Origin: Arthrospira sp. PCC 9108
Lineage (GTDB): Bacteria > Cyanobacteriota > Cyanobacteriia > Cyanobacteriales > Microcoleaceae
DNA length: 64,000 nucleotides
Assembly (NCBI GenBank): GCA_016745315.1
Contig: CP066886.1
Location: 2,976,501 to 3,040,500 of the forward strand
Direction of reading: 5' to 3'
This document shows, piece by piece, positions 37,010 through 46,125 of the stretch (position 1 is its first letter; every line of letters begins with the position of its first letter). A program made the position numbers and the translations under genes. The notes beneath the pieces were generated by a model, which did not search any database, was not told where the DNA came from, and saw only the letters and a list, made by a program, of their open reading frames with translations.

Positions 37010-38847
37010 ATGAAAAGAATTCTATTAGGATTAATAGTCTTTGCTTTAGTGATGATCACTCCAGCATTAGCAGAACAGCCTTTATTTGTAGCGTATCCTC
37101 CTAACCAACATAGGACTATATCCGATCGCATTTTTCTAATTGGAACCGCCGCCCCCAGGGTGAGGTATTAATCAATGGTCAAGTTATCGATCGCAGTCAA
37201 GGGGGACATTTCGCCCCCAGTTTTCCTCTGGAATTAGGGGAAAATGAATTTATCCTGCGCCACGGTGATCAGGAAATTCGGCGCACTATTACCCGGATTT
37301 CTAATCAACCACCTATCCCGGATGGAATAGCGTTTGTGCCGGAATCCTTGACCCCTTCTAGCCCCATTTCCCGACTGCCAGGGGAAATGCTTTGTTTTAG
37401 TGCGATCGCACCTCCTAACGCCGAAGTTTCCGTGGATATTGCCGGGGAAACTATCCCGCTATTTAAGCAAAGTGAAAGTCGGCAACTTCCTGATAATAAG
37501 GCGGTTTTGACTGGCACGAACCAACCTATAAATATAGGGGGAAAGTTCGGGGGATGCGCCACTATTTCCCCAGATACTGATTTTGCTGATAATCGGAAGG
37601 CGATCGATTTAGGTCAACCCCGATATCAACTTATTCTCAATGGTGAAACCGTCACCCAAACAGCCACCGGAACCGTCTCTATTTTGTCTCCGACTCAATT
37701 TGAAATCGCGGAAGTAATTGTCGATGCAGGGGTCGCCAGAACCGGACCTAGCACTACTTATTCCCGTCTAACTCCCCTCCCCAAAGGAACCCGGGCGCGC
37801 ATTACTGGTAGGGATGGAGATTATTTACGTCTGGACTATGGTGGCTGGATAAAAGCTGATGAAACGCGGCTTTTCTCTGGTTCCATTCCTCCTAATTCAA
37901 TGATTCGTAGCGCTAGTTCGCGCCGAGATGGACAATGGACTAAGGTTTATTTTCCTTTACAAGTTCCGGTTCCTATTAGTATTCAACAAGGCGATCGAAC
38001 CTTAACAATTACTCTGCATAATACAACTGCCCAAACTGATACTATCCGCTTTGATGATAACCCATTAATTGAACGGATGGACTGGCAACCAGTTCTCTCA
38101 CCCATGGGAGACACTCAAGCGGCGGTTCAATATACTTTCCATTTTAGAACTTCTCAGCAGTGGGGATATGAAGTTAATTATGCGGGCACAACTTTAGTTT
38201 TATCCCTTAAACATCCCCCAGAATTAGGTGCATTAGATAATGCTAGTTTTCTGGCATCTATTCGCCGGGGAAGACCTCTAACGGGGGTGAAAATTTTACT
38301 AGACCCCGGACATGGTAGTGATGAGGATTTAGGGGCGAGAGGACCCACAGGATACCCAGAAAAAGATGTCGCTTTGATAATGTCTTCTTTGTTGCAAAGT
38401 GAATTAATTAAACGGGGTGCAACCGTGTTTATGACCCGGGAGGGTGATGATGATTTATGGCCTCATGAACGGGTGGAAATGATTAATAAACAAAAACCGG
38501 ATCTGGCTTTGTCGATTCATTATAATGCTTTACCGGATAATGGAGATGCTATCAATACCAAGGGAGTTGGGATGTTTTGGTTTCATCCCCAAGCCCACAA
38601 TTTAGCGGTTTTTCTGCACAATTATTTAGTGGAAAAATTGGATCGACCTTCCTATGGTGTGTTTTGGAATAATCTCGCCCTAACTCGTCCTTCTGTTACC
38701 CCTTCGCTATTATTAGAATTAGGGTTTATGATTAATCCCGAAGAGTTTGAATGGATTATTAACCCGGTTGAACAGCGGAAATTAGCGACTACTTTGGCTG
38801 ATGCTATTGTGGAATGGGTAGAGTCCAGGGTGGCAGGTTCCGCATAA
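37010..38847 (+). CDS. N-acetylmuramoyl-L-alanine amidase, frameshifted at a C run
   Basis: ATG 37010 opens a signal peptide (KRILLGLIVFALVMITPALA). The frame fails at C37152-37156; one more C gives IGTAAPQGEVLINGQVIDRS and restores a protein of about 612 residues to TAA 38847. Regions in order are an N-terminal beta domain, an SH3b-like module (VRTGPSTTYSRLTPLPKGTRA spans it), an AMIN-like beta domain, and an Amidase_3 domain with VKILLDPGHGS, YPEKDVAL, SIHYNALPD and LLLELGFM (zinc His/Glu/His pattern). It would cleave peptidoglycan stem peptides in the periplasm. Confidence 0.85.
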
Positions 38848-38858
38848 TGAATAACGTA

Positions 38859-39545
38859 GGGGCGGGTTCTGCTGTTAATTATGTCGGACTACGAGGGTAT
38901 AAATAAACCCGCCCCCACCCGGTGATTAATTAATAATGGATAATTGTCGGGGCGGGTTCTGCCAGTTTCTCGTCTCGCCACCAGAGGATTAATAAACCCG
39001 CCCCCACCCAGTGATTAATTAATAATGGATAATTGTCGGGGCGGGTTCTGCTGTTAATTATGTCGGACTACGAGGGTATAAATAAACCCGCCCCCACCCA
39101 GTGATTAATTAATAATTGTTAATTGTCGGGGCGGGTTCTGCTGTTAATTATGTCGGACTACGAGGGTATAAATAAACCCGCCCCCACCCAGTGATTAATT
39201 AATAATGGATAATTGTAGGGGCGGGTTCTGCTGTTAATTATGTCAAACCACCAGGGTATAAATAAACCCGCCCTATCTGGGGTTCTGCTGTTAATTAAAT
39301 CAAACCACCAGGGTATAAATAAACCCGCCCCCACCCGGTGATTAATTAATAATGGATAATTAATCATGGATAATTGTAGGGGCGGGTTCTGCTGTTAATT
39401 AAATCAAACCACCAGGGTATAAATAAACCCGCCCTATCTGGGGTTCTGCTGTTAATTATGTCAAACCACCAGGGTATAAATAAACCCGCCCTATATGGGG
39501 TTCTGCTGTTAATTATGTCGGACTACGAGGGTATAAATAAACCGG
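38859..39545. repeat. Nine-unit tandem hairpin repeat array
   Basis: Units begin with GGGGCGGGTTCTG or the shorter GGGGTTCTG at 38859, 38949, 39038, 39128, 39218, 39279, 39379, 39440 and 39497. Full units are about 90 bp, short ones 57-61 bp. In full units GGGGCGGGTT pairs with AACCCGCCCC, forming long hairpins, then an AT-rich spacer with TTAATTAATAATGGATAATT. Three loop versions occur: TGTCGGACTACGAGGG, TCAAACCACCAGGG, and in unit 2 CTCGCCACCAGAGG. The array fills the gap between the convergent amidase and cobJ genes and reaches to the cobJ stop codon. It may act as a bidirectional terminator or be a mobile-type miniature repeat. Confidence 0.85.
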
Positions 39546-40961
39546 CTATTTGGGGAAAGGTGGATAATGGCGTGGTGTGTAAATCCACTGCTGGTTTTGG
39601 CTTTGGTTAATGATGCGAGTTTGGCTATTGCCAATTAAAATTATGGTTCGCATATCGGCATCTTTAATGGTTAATTGTTCCAGTATTTTGACGGTGACGG
39701 TTTCTCCTTTTCTGCCTAAATTGCGGGCTAATATAATGGGAGTTTGGGGAGACCTCCACTTTAATAATATCTGTTTTGCTTGGTCAAGTTGCCAGGTTCT
39801 TTTTTGAGAAACAGGGTTATAAAATGCCATGGCTAAATCGGCTTGGGCGGCTAATTCAATGCGGTTGATAATGACATCCCAGGGTTTGAGAATATCTGAT
39901 AGTGAAATGACGCAGAAATCGTGTCCTAATGGTGCGCCAACTCTGGCGGCGGCGGCTTGCATGGCGGAAATACCTGGACAGACCTGGATAGCGATCGCCT
40001 CCCATTCTGGTTTGGCTTTGGTTTCTAATACTTCAAATACCGCTGAAGCCATGGCGTAAATTCCTGGATCGCCCGAAGAAATTAACACCACTGAACGCCC
40101 TTGAGCAGCTAAATCTAAGGCGGTCTCCGCCCTATTTAATTCTACCCTATTATCAGATTCATGGCGGATAATTTCGGGTTTTCTTAAAAATTCAACTAGG
40201 TCTAAATAAGTTTTATAACCCACCCAATCACTGGCATTTTCTAAGACCTCACGCACTTGGGGGGAGAGCCAATCAAGGCTTCCGGGTCCCGTGCCAATTA
40301 TGGCTAATTTACCAGTGATTTCGGGTGAACTCTCTAACTGATAAATTAAGCGATCGCCCCTAGTTTCAAAAGTATCTATATCTGGTTTATCTACAATTTC
40401 AATGGTCAATTTTCCCTGTTCAGAAAAGGGCAATTTACTATTTTCTAACCAGGGTGCATTCCCCAGCAATTTAACTTGTTCTCCCGCCAACAAATCGGAA
40501 ATAAAGGTTTTGGCATCATCAGGATTAATCAATTTATAACCCTTGGGGGGAGATAATAAAGCTGTTTTAAATCGAAGTTCTCCCGTTGTGGTAATAGCCG
40601 GAGAAACCTGCAAGAATTGGGCAATTTTACGCGCCAAATCATTAACCCCTTGTAAACCTCCTAAAAGTGGCACCACAGCGCTACCATCTTCAGCCACAGC
40701 TAAAACCGGAGGTTCCTGCCATTTATTGATTAATAATGGTGCGACAGTGCGAATTAAAATCCCCGCCGCACAAACCCCAATAATGGGGGTTCCCGTTTGG
40801 AAAAGTTCCCGCACCGTATCCCCAAAATTATCATAGGTTAAATCAGCCGACTGGGTGCGTTTGGGGGAACCGTAGATAATCCCATGACCTAGGGCTTTTT
40901 GAATTTTCTTAGCCACATCAAGACTATTTTCGGTTAAAATAATAATGGCTGGTTGGTTCAT
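39546..40961 (-). CDS. cobJ: CbiG-CobJ fusion: precorrin-3B C17-methyltransferase
   Basis: This 471-residue two-domain enzyme of corrin synthesis has a CbiG-type module at residues 1-190 (TPIIGVCAAGILIRTVAPLL, AVVPLLGGLQGVNDLARKIA), related to the enzyme that opens the ring-contraction lactone in the anaerobic route. Residues about 215-460 are a SAM-dependent CobJ/CbiH methyltransferase (AIIGTGPGSLDWLSPQVREV, VVLISSGDPGIYAMASAVFE, CPGISAMQAAAARVGAPLGHDF) that methylates C17 and contracts the macrocycle. It is the last gene of the riboswitch-led cobG-cobH-cobI-cobJ set, 31 bp after cobI. Its stop codon lies at the edge of the repeat array. Confidence 0.88.
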   Translation of the reverse strand: MNQPAIIILTENSLDVAKKIQKALGHGIIYGSPKRTQSADLTYDNFGDTVRELFQTGTPIIGVCAAGILIRTVAPLLINKWQEPPVLAVAEDGSAVVPLLGGLQGVNDLARKIAQFLQVSPAITTTGELRFKTALLSPPKGYKLINPDDAKTFISDLLAGEQVKLLGNAPWLENSKLPFSEQGKLTIEIVDKPDIDTFETRGDRLIYQLESSPEITGKLAIIGTGPGSLDWLSPQVREVLENASDWVGYKTYLDLVEFLRKPEIIRHESDNRVELNRAETALDLAAQGRSVVLISSGDPGIYAMASAVFEVLETKAKPEWEAIAIQVCPGISAMQAAAARVGAPLGHDFCVISLSDILKPWDVIINRIELAAQADLAMAFYNPVSQKRTWQLDQAKQILLKWRSPQTPIILARNLGRKGETVTVKILEQLTIKDADMRTIILIGNSQTRIINQSQNQQWIYTPRHYPPFPK

Positions 40962-40992
40962 AACTTAGGGATAATTCAGGGTTAATTATGGG

Positions 40993-41697
40993 TTATTGGG
41001 GCAGATTTTGACTAGGTACTAAAATTAAGGACCAGTAGGTAACTGAGTTATGGTCAACTTCTGTAATGGGGATAATTGCCTGATTTTTCCAAGTAGCGCG
41101 TTCAATATATAAAGCCCTTTGTAGTAGTCCTAAATCTTGCAATATTTGATAAACTTTGGCAAAATGCCGACCTAATTTCATAATGGCGGCTGCATCAGCT
41201 ACGGAGAGGCGATCGCGTAATATATCCGCCTCTAATGTAGCCGGAAGAATCGTAAAGACATCATTGCGATAAGTTATCGGTACTCCCAACATAGCAGCAC
41301 TAGCCATCACTGAAGAAATCCCCGGTATAACCTCAATTGCAAACCGCCCAGATAAGCGATTAAAAATGTACATAAACGTACCATAAAGCATCGGATCTCC
41401 TAGGCACAAAACCGCCACATCTCTGCCCTCGCTAAGATGTTCGGCAATTTTTTCCGCCCCCATATCATAATAAGGCTGTGACGATCGCTGCACACTAAAG
41501 GGTAGGGGGATAGGAATTTCGATCTGATCAGGGGAGATAAAATCGGCAACGATCGCCCTTGCTAAAACCTTGCCATTTTCCAAACTGGGATAAGCAATCA
41601 CCGGGACAGTTGTTAAAATCCGATGTGCTTTTAAAGTTAGTAATTCCGGATCTCCCGGACCAATTCCCAACCCATAAAGTCGCCCTAATTTAGTCAT
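40993..41697 (-). CDS. cobI: Precorrin-2 C20-methyltransferase
   Basis: This 234-residue SAM methyltransferase of the tetrapyrrole methylase fold shows LYGLGIGPGDPELLTLKAHRI, AVLCLGDPMLYGTFMYIFNRL and EVIPGISSVMASAAMLGVP. It methylates C20 of precorrin-2 (or the cobalt form). The start overlaps the cobH stop by four bases (ATGA), indicating coupled translation. Length is normal for CobI/CbiL. Confidence 0.93.
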   Translation of the reverse strand: MTKLGRLYGLGIGPGDPELLTLKAHRILTTVPVIAYPSLENGKVLARAIVADFISPDQIEIPIPLPFSVQRSSQPYYDMGAEKIAEHLSEGRDVAVLCLGDPMLYGTFMYIFNRLSGRFAIEVIPGISSVMASAAMLGVPITYRNDVFTILPATLEADILRDRLSVADAAAIMKLGRHFAKVYQILQDLGLLQRALYIERATWKNQAIIPITEVDHNSVTYWSLILVPSQNLPQ

Positions 41698-42323
41698 AAT
41701 TCATTTTCCTTTGCTAAAGCATTTACTGCCGCCGCTGCGATCGCACTACCACCGCGCCGCCCATGCAGTGTCATAAATGGAATTCCACGGCTATTAGATG
41801 CCAATTCAAGTTTCGACTCTGCCGCCCCGACAAAGCCGACCGGAAACCCTAAAATCAGTGCAGGTTTCACTAAACCATCATCCAACATTTCTAGCAGGTG
41901 AAAGAGGGCAGTCGGTGCATTACCAATTGCTACCACCGCCCCTTGTAAATTATCCCCCCATAACTCCAATGCCGCCGCCGACCGAGTATTATTAATCTGG
42001 CGGGCGATATCAGGAACATCTGGATGATTTAGGGTGCAAATAATCGGGTTATTTTTAGGCAAGCGTTTTTTGGTAATTCCCCTAGCCACCATCATAGCAT
42101 CACAAAAGATAGGTTTTCCCTCCTGTAGTGCCTCCCGTCCAGCTTTAACCGCATCTTCTGAGGCGTTTAAATCTCCGACAATATCCGTCATTCCGCAGGC
42201 ATGAATTAGCCTAACTGCCACATGGGATAAATCATCTGATAAGCCTTTAAAGTCCGTTTCATCCCGAATTATTCCAAAGGATTTTTGATAAATTTGGTTA
42301 CCGTCGCGAAGGTAGTCTATCAT
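41694..42323 (-). CDS. cobH: Precorrin-8X methylmutase
   Basis: This 209-residue CobH/CbiC moves the methyl group from C11 to C12 to give hydrogenobyrinate or cobyrinate. The conserved HACGMTDIVGDL (catalytic His), GKPIFCDAMMVARGI, APTALFHLLEML and FPVGFVGAAESK are all present. ATG 42323 is preferred to the TTG six bases upstream. It lies 25 bp after cobG and overlaps cobI. Confidence 0.94.
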   Translation of the reverse strand: MIDYLRDGNQIYQKSFGIIRDETDFKGLSDDLSHVAVRLIHACGMTDIVGDLNASEDAVKAGREALQEGKPIFCDAMMVARGITKKRLPKNNPIICTLNHPDVPDIARQINNTRSAAALELWGDNLQGAVVAIGNAPTALFHLLEMLDDGLVKPALILGFPVGFVGAAESKLELASNSRGIPFMTLHGRRGGSAIAAAAVNALAKENEL

Positions 42324-42348
42324 CAGCAAATTTCTAGGTAATTAGTTA

Positions 42349-43737
42349 TTAATTAAATCCAGGATTTTGGCGCAAAAACTCAGCCAAAAATTCGGGTATT
42401 TCGGTAAACACTCCCTCAAAAATTTTGTGTTTTAAGGATTGTTGACTATCCCCGATATAAACTTGGTAACCTTCCATAGTTTCGCCATTTTGATTAATTG
42501 TATGCCCTAAAAGGGTAATTTCTGCGGGACTAGGTTGAGCGCAAAATTTAGGGCAGCCGGTTACATGAATATTAATAGGAGTATCTAAATTTAATCGCTG
42601 GTGGAGATATTCTGCTAATTGGGCGGCGTGAGTTTGAGTGTCGGTAAGTGATGCGGCACAGCCAGGCTTACCACCACAAGCAGCGATCGCCACTTGATTT
42701 GACTCAATTTCCGCGAAGCCTAATAAGGATAGTTTCGGCAATAATTGGCTAATTTTATGATGGGGAATATTTGGCATTATAATTGTTTGCCAAGGGGTTA
42801 ATCTTAACTCGGCATTACCAAAGGTTTCGGAAAGTTCGACTAATCCTAACCATTGTTGTGCATTAATTTGTCCTAGGTGTAATGATATCCCAATATAACA
42901 CAATTCGGCGTTTTTTTGGGGATAAATTCCCAAATGATGATAGGGTTTGCTAGGGGTAGGTTCAGCGGATAATATCGGCAAGGGCTGGGTTAGTTGGCTG
43001 TTGACTTGCTGGATATATGTATCTAATCCTAGATTGTCAATTAGCTGTTTCATCCGAGGCTTTTTCCCGGTATCTAAGGGGTTGTTTCGGACATACTCCC
43101 CATAGACATTAATAAGGGTAGCGACTACGGATAAACATTGTTCTGGCTTGATGACAAGTTGAGTATTATATAGCTTTTTATCTCCGGCGATCGCCAACTG
43201 AAAATCAATGCCATTATCCCCACCATTTACCGAGATAGCATTAAGTTGAATCTCATTATATCGATGTTCCCAAGCCACCGGAGAACGCATACCAATTCCC
43301 ACTGTTCCCCCTCCATCAACTCCGATGCTAAACTTAGGACTAAGTTCGCCAATTAACGGGTGATTTTGAATCAGATCATCCAAGGCTTTAATCAGGGGAC
43401 GAGTATCAACTAACTCCTGACTATCAATTCCCGCCGTCGGACTACCCATAACATTGCGTAGGTGGTCTATGGAGGGATTTTGAGAGGCTAAATCTAATTG
43501 TTGCAGCGTCTCAAAAACTGCTAGACTTGGCGCTTTTTGCACTCCCCGAATTTGTAAATTAGCGCGATTAGTGACTTGTAGCTTCCCTCCCCACTCCCTT
43601 AATAAATGACCCAAAAATTTACCCTGTTTACTATTAATCAATCCTCCCGGAGTCCGCAGGCGGATTAAAAAACCATCCTGGGCTTTGGTTCCATAAAATA
43701 GACCCGGACAAACATTTGCTTTAACTAACCAATTCAT
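42349..43737 (-). CDS. cobG: Precorrin-3B synthase-like sirohaem/Fe-S oxidoreductase
   Basis: CobG is the nitrite/sulfite reductase-like enzyme that hydroxylates precorrin-3A before ring contraction in the aerobic route. From ATG 43737 it starts MNWLVKANVCPGLFYGTKAQDG; GGAGA 12 bases before supports this start, while ATG 43755 is possible. Two NiR/SiR half-domains are visible. The C-terminal iron-sulfur ligand set is ACGGKPGCAAS and HVTGCPKFC. It is the first gene after the cobalamin riboswitch. Some relatives act on other sirohaem substrates, but the neighbourhood supports a cobalamin role. Confidence 0.83.
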   Translation of the reverse strand: MNWLVKANVCPGLFYGTKAQDGFLIRLRTPGGLINSKQGKFLGHLLREWGGKLQVTNRANLQIRGVQKAPSLAVFETLQQLDLASQNPSIDHLRNVMGSPTAGIDSQELVDTRPLIKALDDLIQNHPLIGELSPKFSIGVDGGGTVGIGMRSPVAWEHRYNEIQLNAISVNGGDNGIDFQLAIAGDKKLYNTQLVIKPEQCLSVVATLINVYGEYVRNNPLDTGKKPRMKQLIDNLGLDTYIQQVNSQLTQPLPILSAEPTPSKPYHHLGIYPQKNAELCYIGISLHLGQINAQQWLGLVELSETFGNAELRLTPWQTIIMPNIPHHKISQLLPKLSLLGFAEIESNQVAIAACGGKPGCAASLTDTQTHAAQLAEYLHQRLNLDTPINIHVTGCPKFCAQPSPAEITLLGHTINQNGETMEGYQVYIGDSQQSLKHKIFEGVFTEIPEFLAEFLRQNPGFN

Positions 43738-43808
43738 GGTGATTTGTTTCTCCATGCGACGCAGAGAGTGAGCCGCAAAATTAGCTGATTTTGACAACTC
43801 ATCAATAA

Positions 43809-43970
43809 TTTGTAGTTGGCATTCTGACTCAGAAAATAGCAGATAGTTAAGGGTTAAATTCCCGGATAAATAAGACTATTTACCCGATGAAATCACCCAT
43901 TTTTTGCTCTGATATTGTATTACAGTTGCGGCACAGTGTCGGAATCTCACCGAACTTTCCCAACTACAAA
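43809..43970 (-). promoter_or_regulatory. Cobalamin riboswitch controlling the cobG operon
   Basis: On the minus strand the leader has a perfect 11-bp closing stem, TTTGTAGTTGG (from 43970) with CCAACTACAAA (to 43809). Inside it are the class features GGGAAAGTTCGGTGAGATTC, the B12-box-like GCCGCAACTGTAATAC and the 3' conserved GAGTCAGAATGCC. It ends 72 bp before the cobG start, leaving room for an expression platform. High adenosylcobalamin (here probably pseudocobalamin) should lower expression of cobG-cobH-cobI-cobJ. Confidence 0.92.
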
Positions 43971-44013
43971 CCCAAATACTATATCATGAATACTGGTATT
44001 TTAACTAGAAATC

Positions 44014-45240
44014 ATGGTGAGCAGGGATTTTTCCCATAAATGGTTATCAATTGTAGGAATTGGGGAAGATGGGTTAGAAGGGTTAAGCGCCACGGCGCGA
44101 TCGCTTTTATCTATGGCTTCAGTAGTTGTCGGTGGTCAACGTCATTTAGGAATGTTACCCCCGGAGGATAACCGAGAAAAACTCCTCTGGACTTCTCCTA
44201 TTGATGAGTCGATCGCAGAAATTATCCGCCGCCGTGGTCAACCCGTCTGTGTTTTAGCCAGTGGCGATCCGATGTGGTATGGTATTGGCGTTACCCTTAC
44301 CCGTCACCTTCCCATTGAGGAAATTACTATCATTCCTTCTACTTCCACATTTAGCCTAATGTGTAGTCGTTTGGGTTGGTCTTTAACCCATGTGGAAACC
44401 CTGAGTTTATGTGGTCGTCCTGTAGCTTTATTAAATGGCGTAATTTATGGGGGTGCGCGTCTATTAATTTTAAGTGCAAATAGTCGCACTCCCGCCGCCG
44501 TGGCTGAACTCCTAACACATCAAGGATTTGGTGATAGTTTAATCGTCGTTTTGGAACATTTGGGAGGCAAAAAAGAGCGACAAATTTCCGGTTTCGCTTC
44601 CTCTTGGGATGTTGACGAAGTGGCTGATTTAAATGCGATCGCCGTGGAGTGTATTAGTTCTAATCCGGTTAACTTTTCCCCTCGTTTATCGGGACTTCCT
44701 GACAGCGCCTATGACCACGACGGACAGTTAACTAAACAGGAAGTGCGAGCGATTACCCTCAGCCGATTATCTCCCCTACCGGGACAACTTTTATGGGATG
44801 TCGGTGCAGGTTGTGGGTCCATTGGTATCGAGTGGATGAGAAGCGATCGCCGTTGTCAAAGTATAGCCATAGAAAAGCATCCCAGGCGCTTACAATATAT
44901 TGCTGATAATGCCACAGCTTTAGGAACGCCTCACCTGAAAATTATAGCAGGAAAAGCACCGGAATTATTAATTAATTTACCTTCCCCGGATGCCATTTTT
45001 ATTGGTGGTGGTATTACTACCCCAGGTCTGTTAGAAACCTGTTGGGAAAAATTGCGATCGGGAGGTCGTCTAGTGGCTAATACCGTCACAGTAGAGAGTG
45101 AGTTAATTCTGTTAAAATGGCATCATCAATTAGGGGGAGAACTTACCAGAATTGGCATTGAAAGAACCGCAGCCATTGGCAGTTTTTTAGGCTGGAAACC
45201 CTTAGCTACTGTCACTCAATGGTCAGTGATTAAACCATAA
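44014..45240 (+). CDS. cobL: Precorrin-6Y C5,15-methyltransferase (CbiE-CbiT fusion)
   Basis: This 408-residue bifunctional enzyme has a CbiE-type tetrapyrrole methylase at residues 10-210 (WLSIVGIGEDGLEGLSATAR, VCVLASGDPMWYGIGVTL). A CbiT-type Rossmann methyltransferase/decarboxylase follows from about 235 (RLSPLPGQLLWDVGAGCGS, AIFIGGGITTPG). It adds methyls at C5 and C15 and removes the C12 acetate carboxyl. It is transcribed divergently from the riboswitch operon, 44 bp beyond the aptamer, and is probably not under the same switch. Confidence 0.93.
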   Translation: MVSRDFSHKWLSIVGIGEDGLEGLSATARSLLSMASVVVGGQRHLGMLPPEDNREKLLWTSPIDESIAEIIRRRGQPVCVLASGDPMWYGIGVTLTRHLPIEEITIIPSTSTFSLMCSRLGWSLTHVETLSLCGRPVALLNGVIYGGARLLILSANSRTPAAVAELLTHQGFGDSLIVVLEHLGGKKERQISGFASSWDVDEVADLNAIAVECISSNPVNFSPRLSGLPDSAYDHDGQLTKQEVRAITLSRLSPLPGQLLWDVGAGCGSIGIEWMRSDRRCQSIAIEKHPRRLQYIADNATALGTPHLKIIAGKAPELLINLPSPDAIFIGGGITTPGLLETCWEKLRSGGRLVANTVTVESELILLKWHHQLGGELTRIGIERTAAIGSFLGWKPLATVTQWSVIKP

Positions 45241-45252
45241 CTAAAATCCCCT

Positions 45253-46014
45253 TTATTGTTTCTGTAACCAAGCGATCGCCGACTCAATATCAGCCACTGT
45301 TTCCCCCATGGGAACCGGAGGACGTTGCACCATAACCACAGGTAATTTTAACTCTCGCGCCGCCACAATTTTCGCGTAGGTAGAATCACCGCCACTATTT
45401 TTACTAACAATTGCACCCAGTTGATATTCCCGCAAAATTGAGAGTTCATCTACCACCGAAAAAGGCCCCCGTTGTAACAATAATTCCCCCCTAGGTATAG
45501 GTAAATTAGGCTGAGGGGGGTCAATCATCCGCATGAAAAACCAGATATTTTTAACTTCAGCATAGGCGGAAAGTTCCTGACGACCAATAGTTAAAAATAC
45601 CCGTTCAGCTAACCCTGGTAAAACCATAGTAGCCTGTGAGTGACTATCCACCTCAACCCAGTTATCGCCGGGGACTTTTTCCCAAGCCGGACGGACAACC
45701 ATTAACCGTTTAATTCCACATTCATTAGCTGCTATAGCCGCGTGGTCAGAAATTTGGGCAGCAAAGGGGTGGGTAACATCAATTAAAATATCAATTTTTT
45801 GTTGTTTTAAGTAGTCGATTAAACCCTGAACACCGCCAAAACCGCCTATCCGAAAAGCCGCCGGATTTGTCGGGGTAACTGGCTGTTGAGTGCGACCCGC
45901 AAAAGAAGCGATCGCCTCTATATTCGCCATAGTTTTCACCCGATTATATAGGGCTGTCGCTTCCGCAGTTCCTCCCACAATCAATAATTTTTTACAGTGA
46001 TTAATCATCCCCAT
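45253..46014 (-). CDS. cobK: Precorrin-6A reductase
   Basis: This is a CobK/CbiJ NADPH-dependent reductase of precorrin-6A. Motifs are KLLIVGGTAEATALYNRV, IDILIDVTHPFAAQISDHA, KRLMVVRPAWEKV, VFLTIGRQELSAYAE and IVSKNSGGDSTYAKIVAARE. The start is set at ATG 46014 (MGMINHCKKLLIVGG); 46008 is also possible, and the longer frame to 46050 lacks support. It is convergent with cobL with a 12-bp gap. Confidence 0.92.
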   Translation of the reverse strand: MGMINHCKKLLIVGGTAEATALYNRVKTMANIEAIASFAGRTQQPVTPTNPAAFRIGGFGGVQGLIDYLKQQKIDILIDVTHPFAAQISDHAAIAANECGIKRLMVVRPAWEKVPGDNWVEVDSHSQATMVLPGLAERVFLTIGRQELSAYAEVKNIWFFMRMIDPPQPNLPIPRGELLLQRGPFSVVDELSILREYQLGAIVSKNSGGDSTYAKIVAARELKLPVVMVQRPPVPMGETVADIESAIAWLQKQ

Positions 46015-46125
46015 CAACAGGTTAACATTAGCCCCACAAACCCCAGCCAAAACCAGGTTTTATATGAGACCTTCAGAGTTCACCAAAAATCCCATACAAA
46101 CCCAGCTATTGACTGGCAGAATTAT

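Noticed and set aside
39158..39367. 69-residue frame inside the hairpin array
   Set aside because: It is a translation of the repeat units themselves, with repeated peptide blocks, not a gene.
38859..39545. CRISPR array
   Set aside because: Units are long inverted repeats with near-identical spacers; there are no unique spacers and no cas genes.
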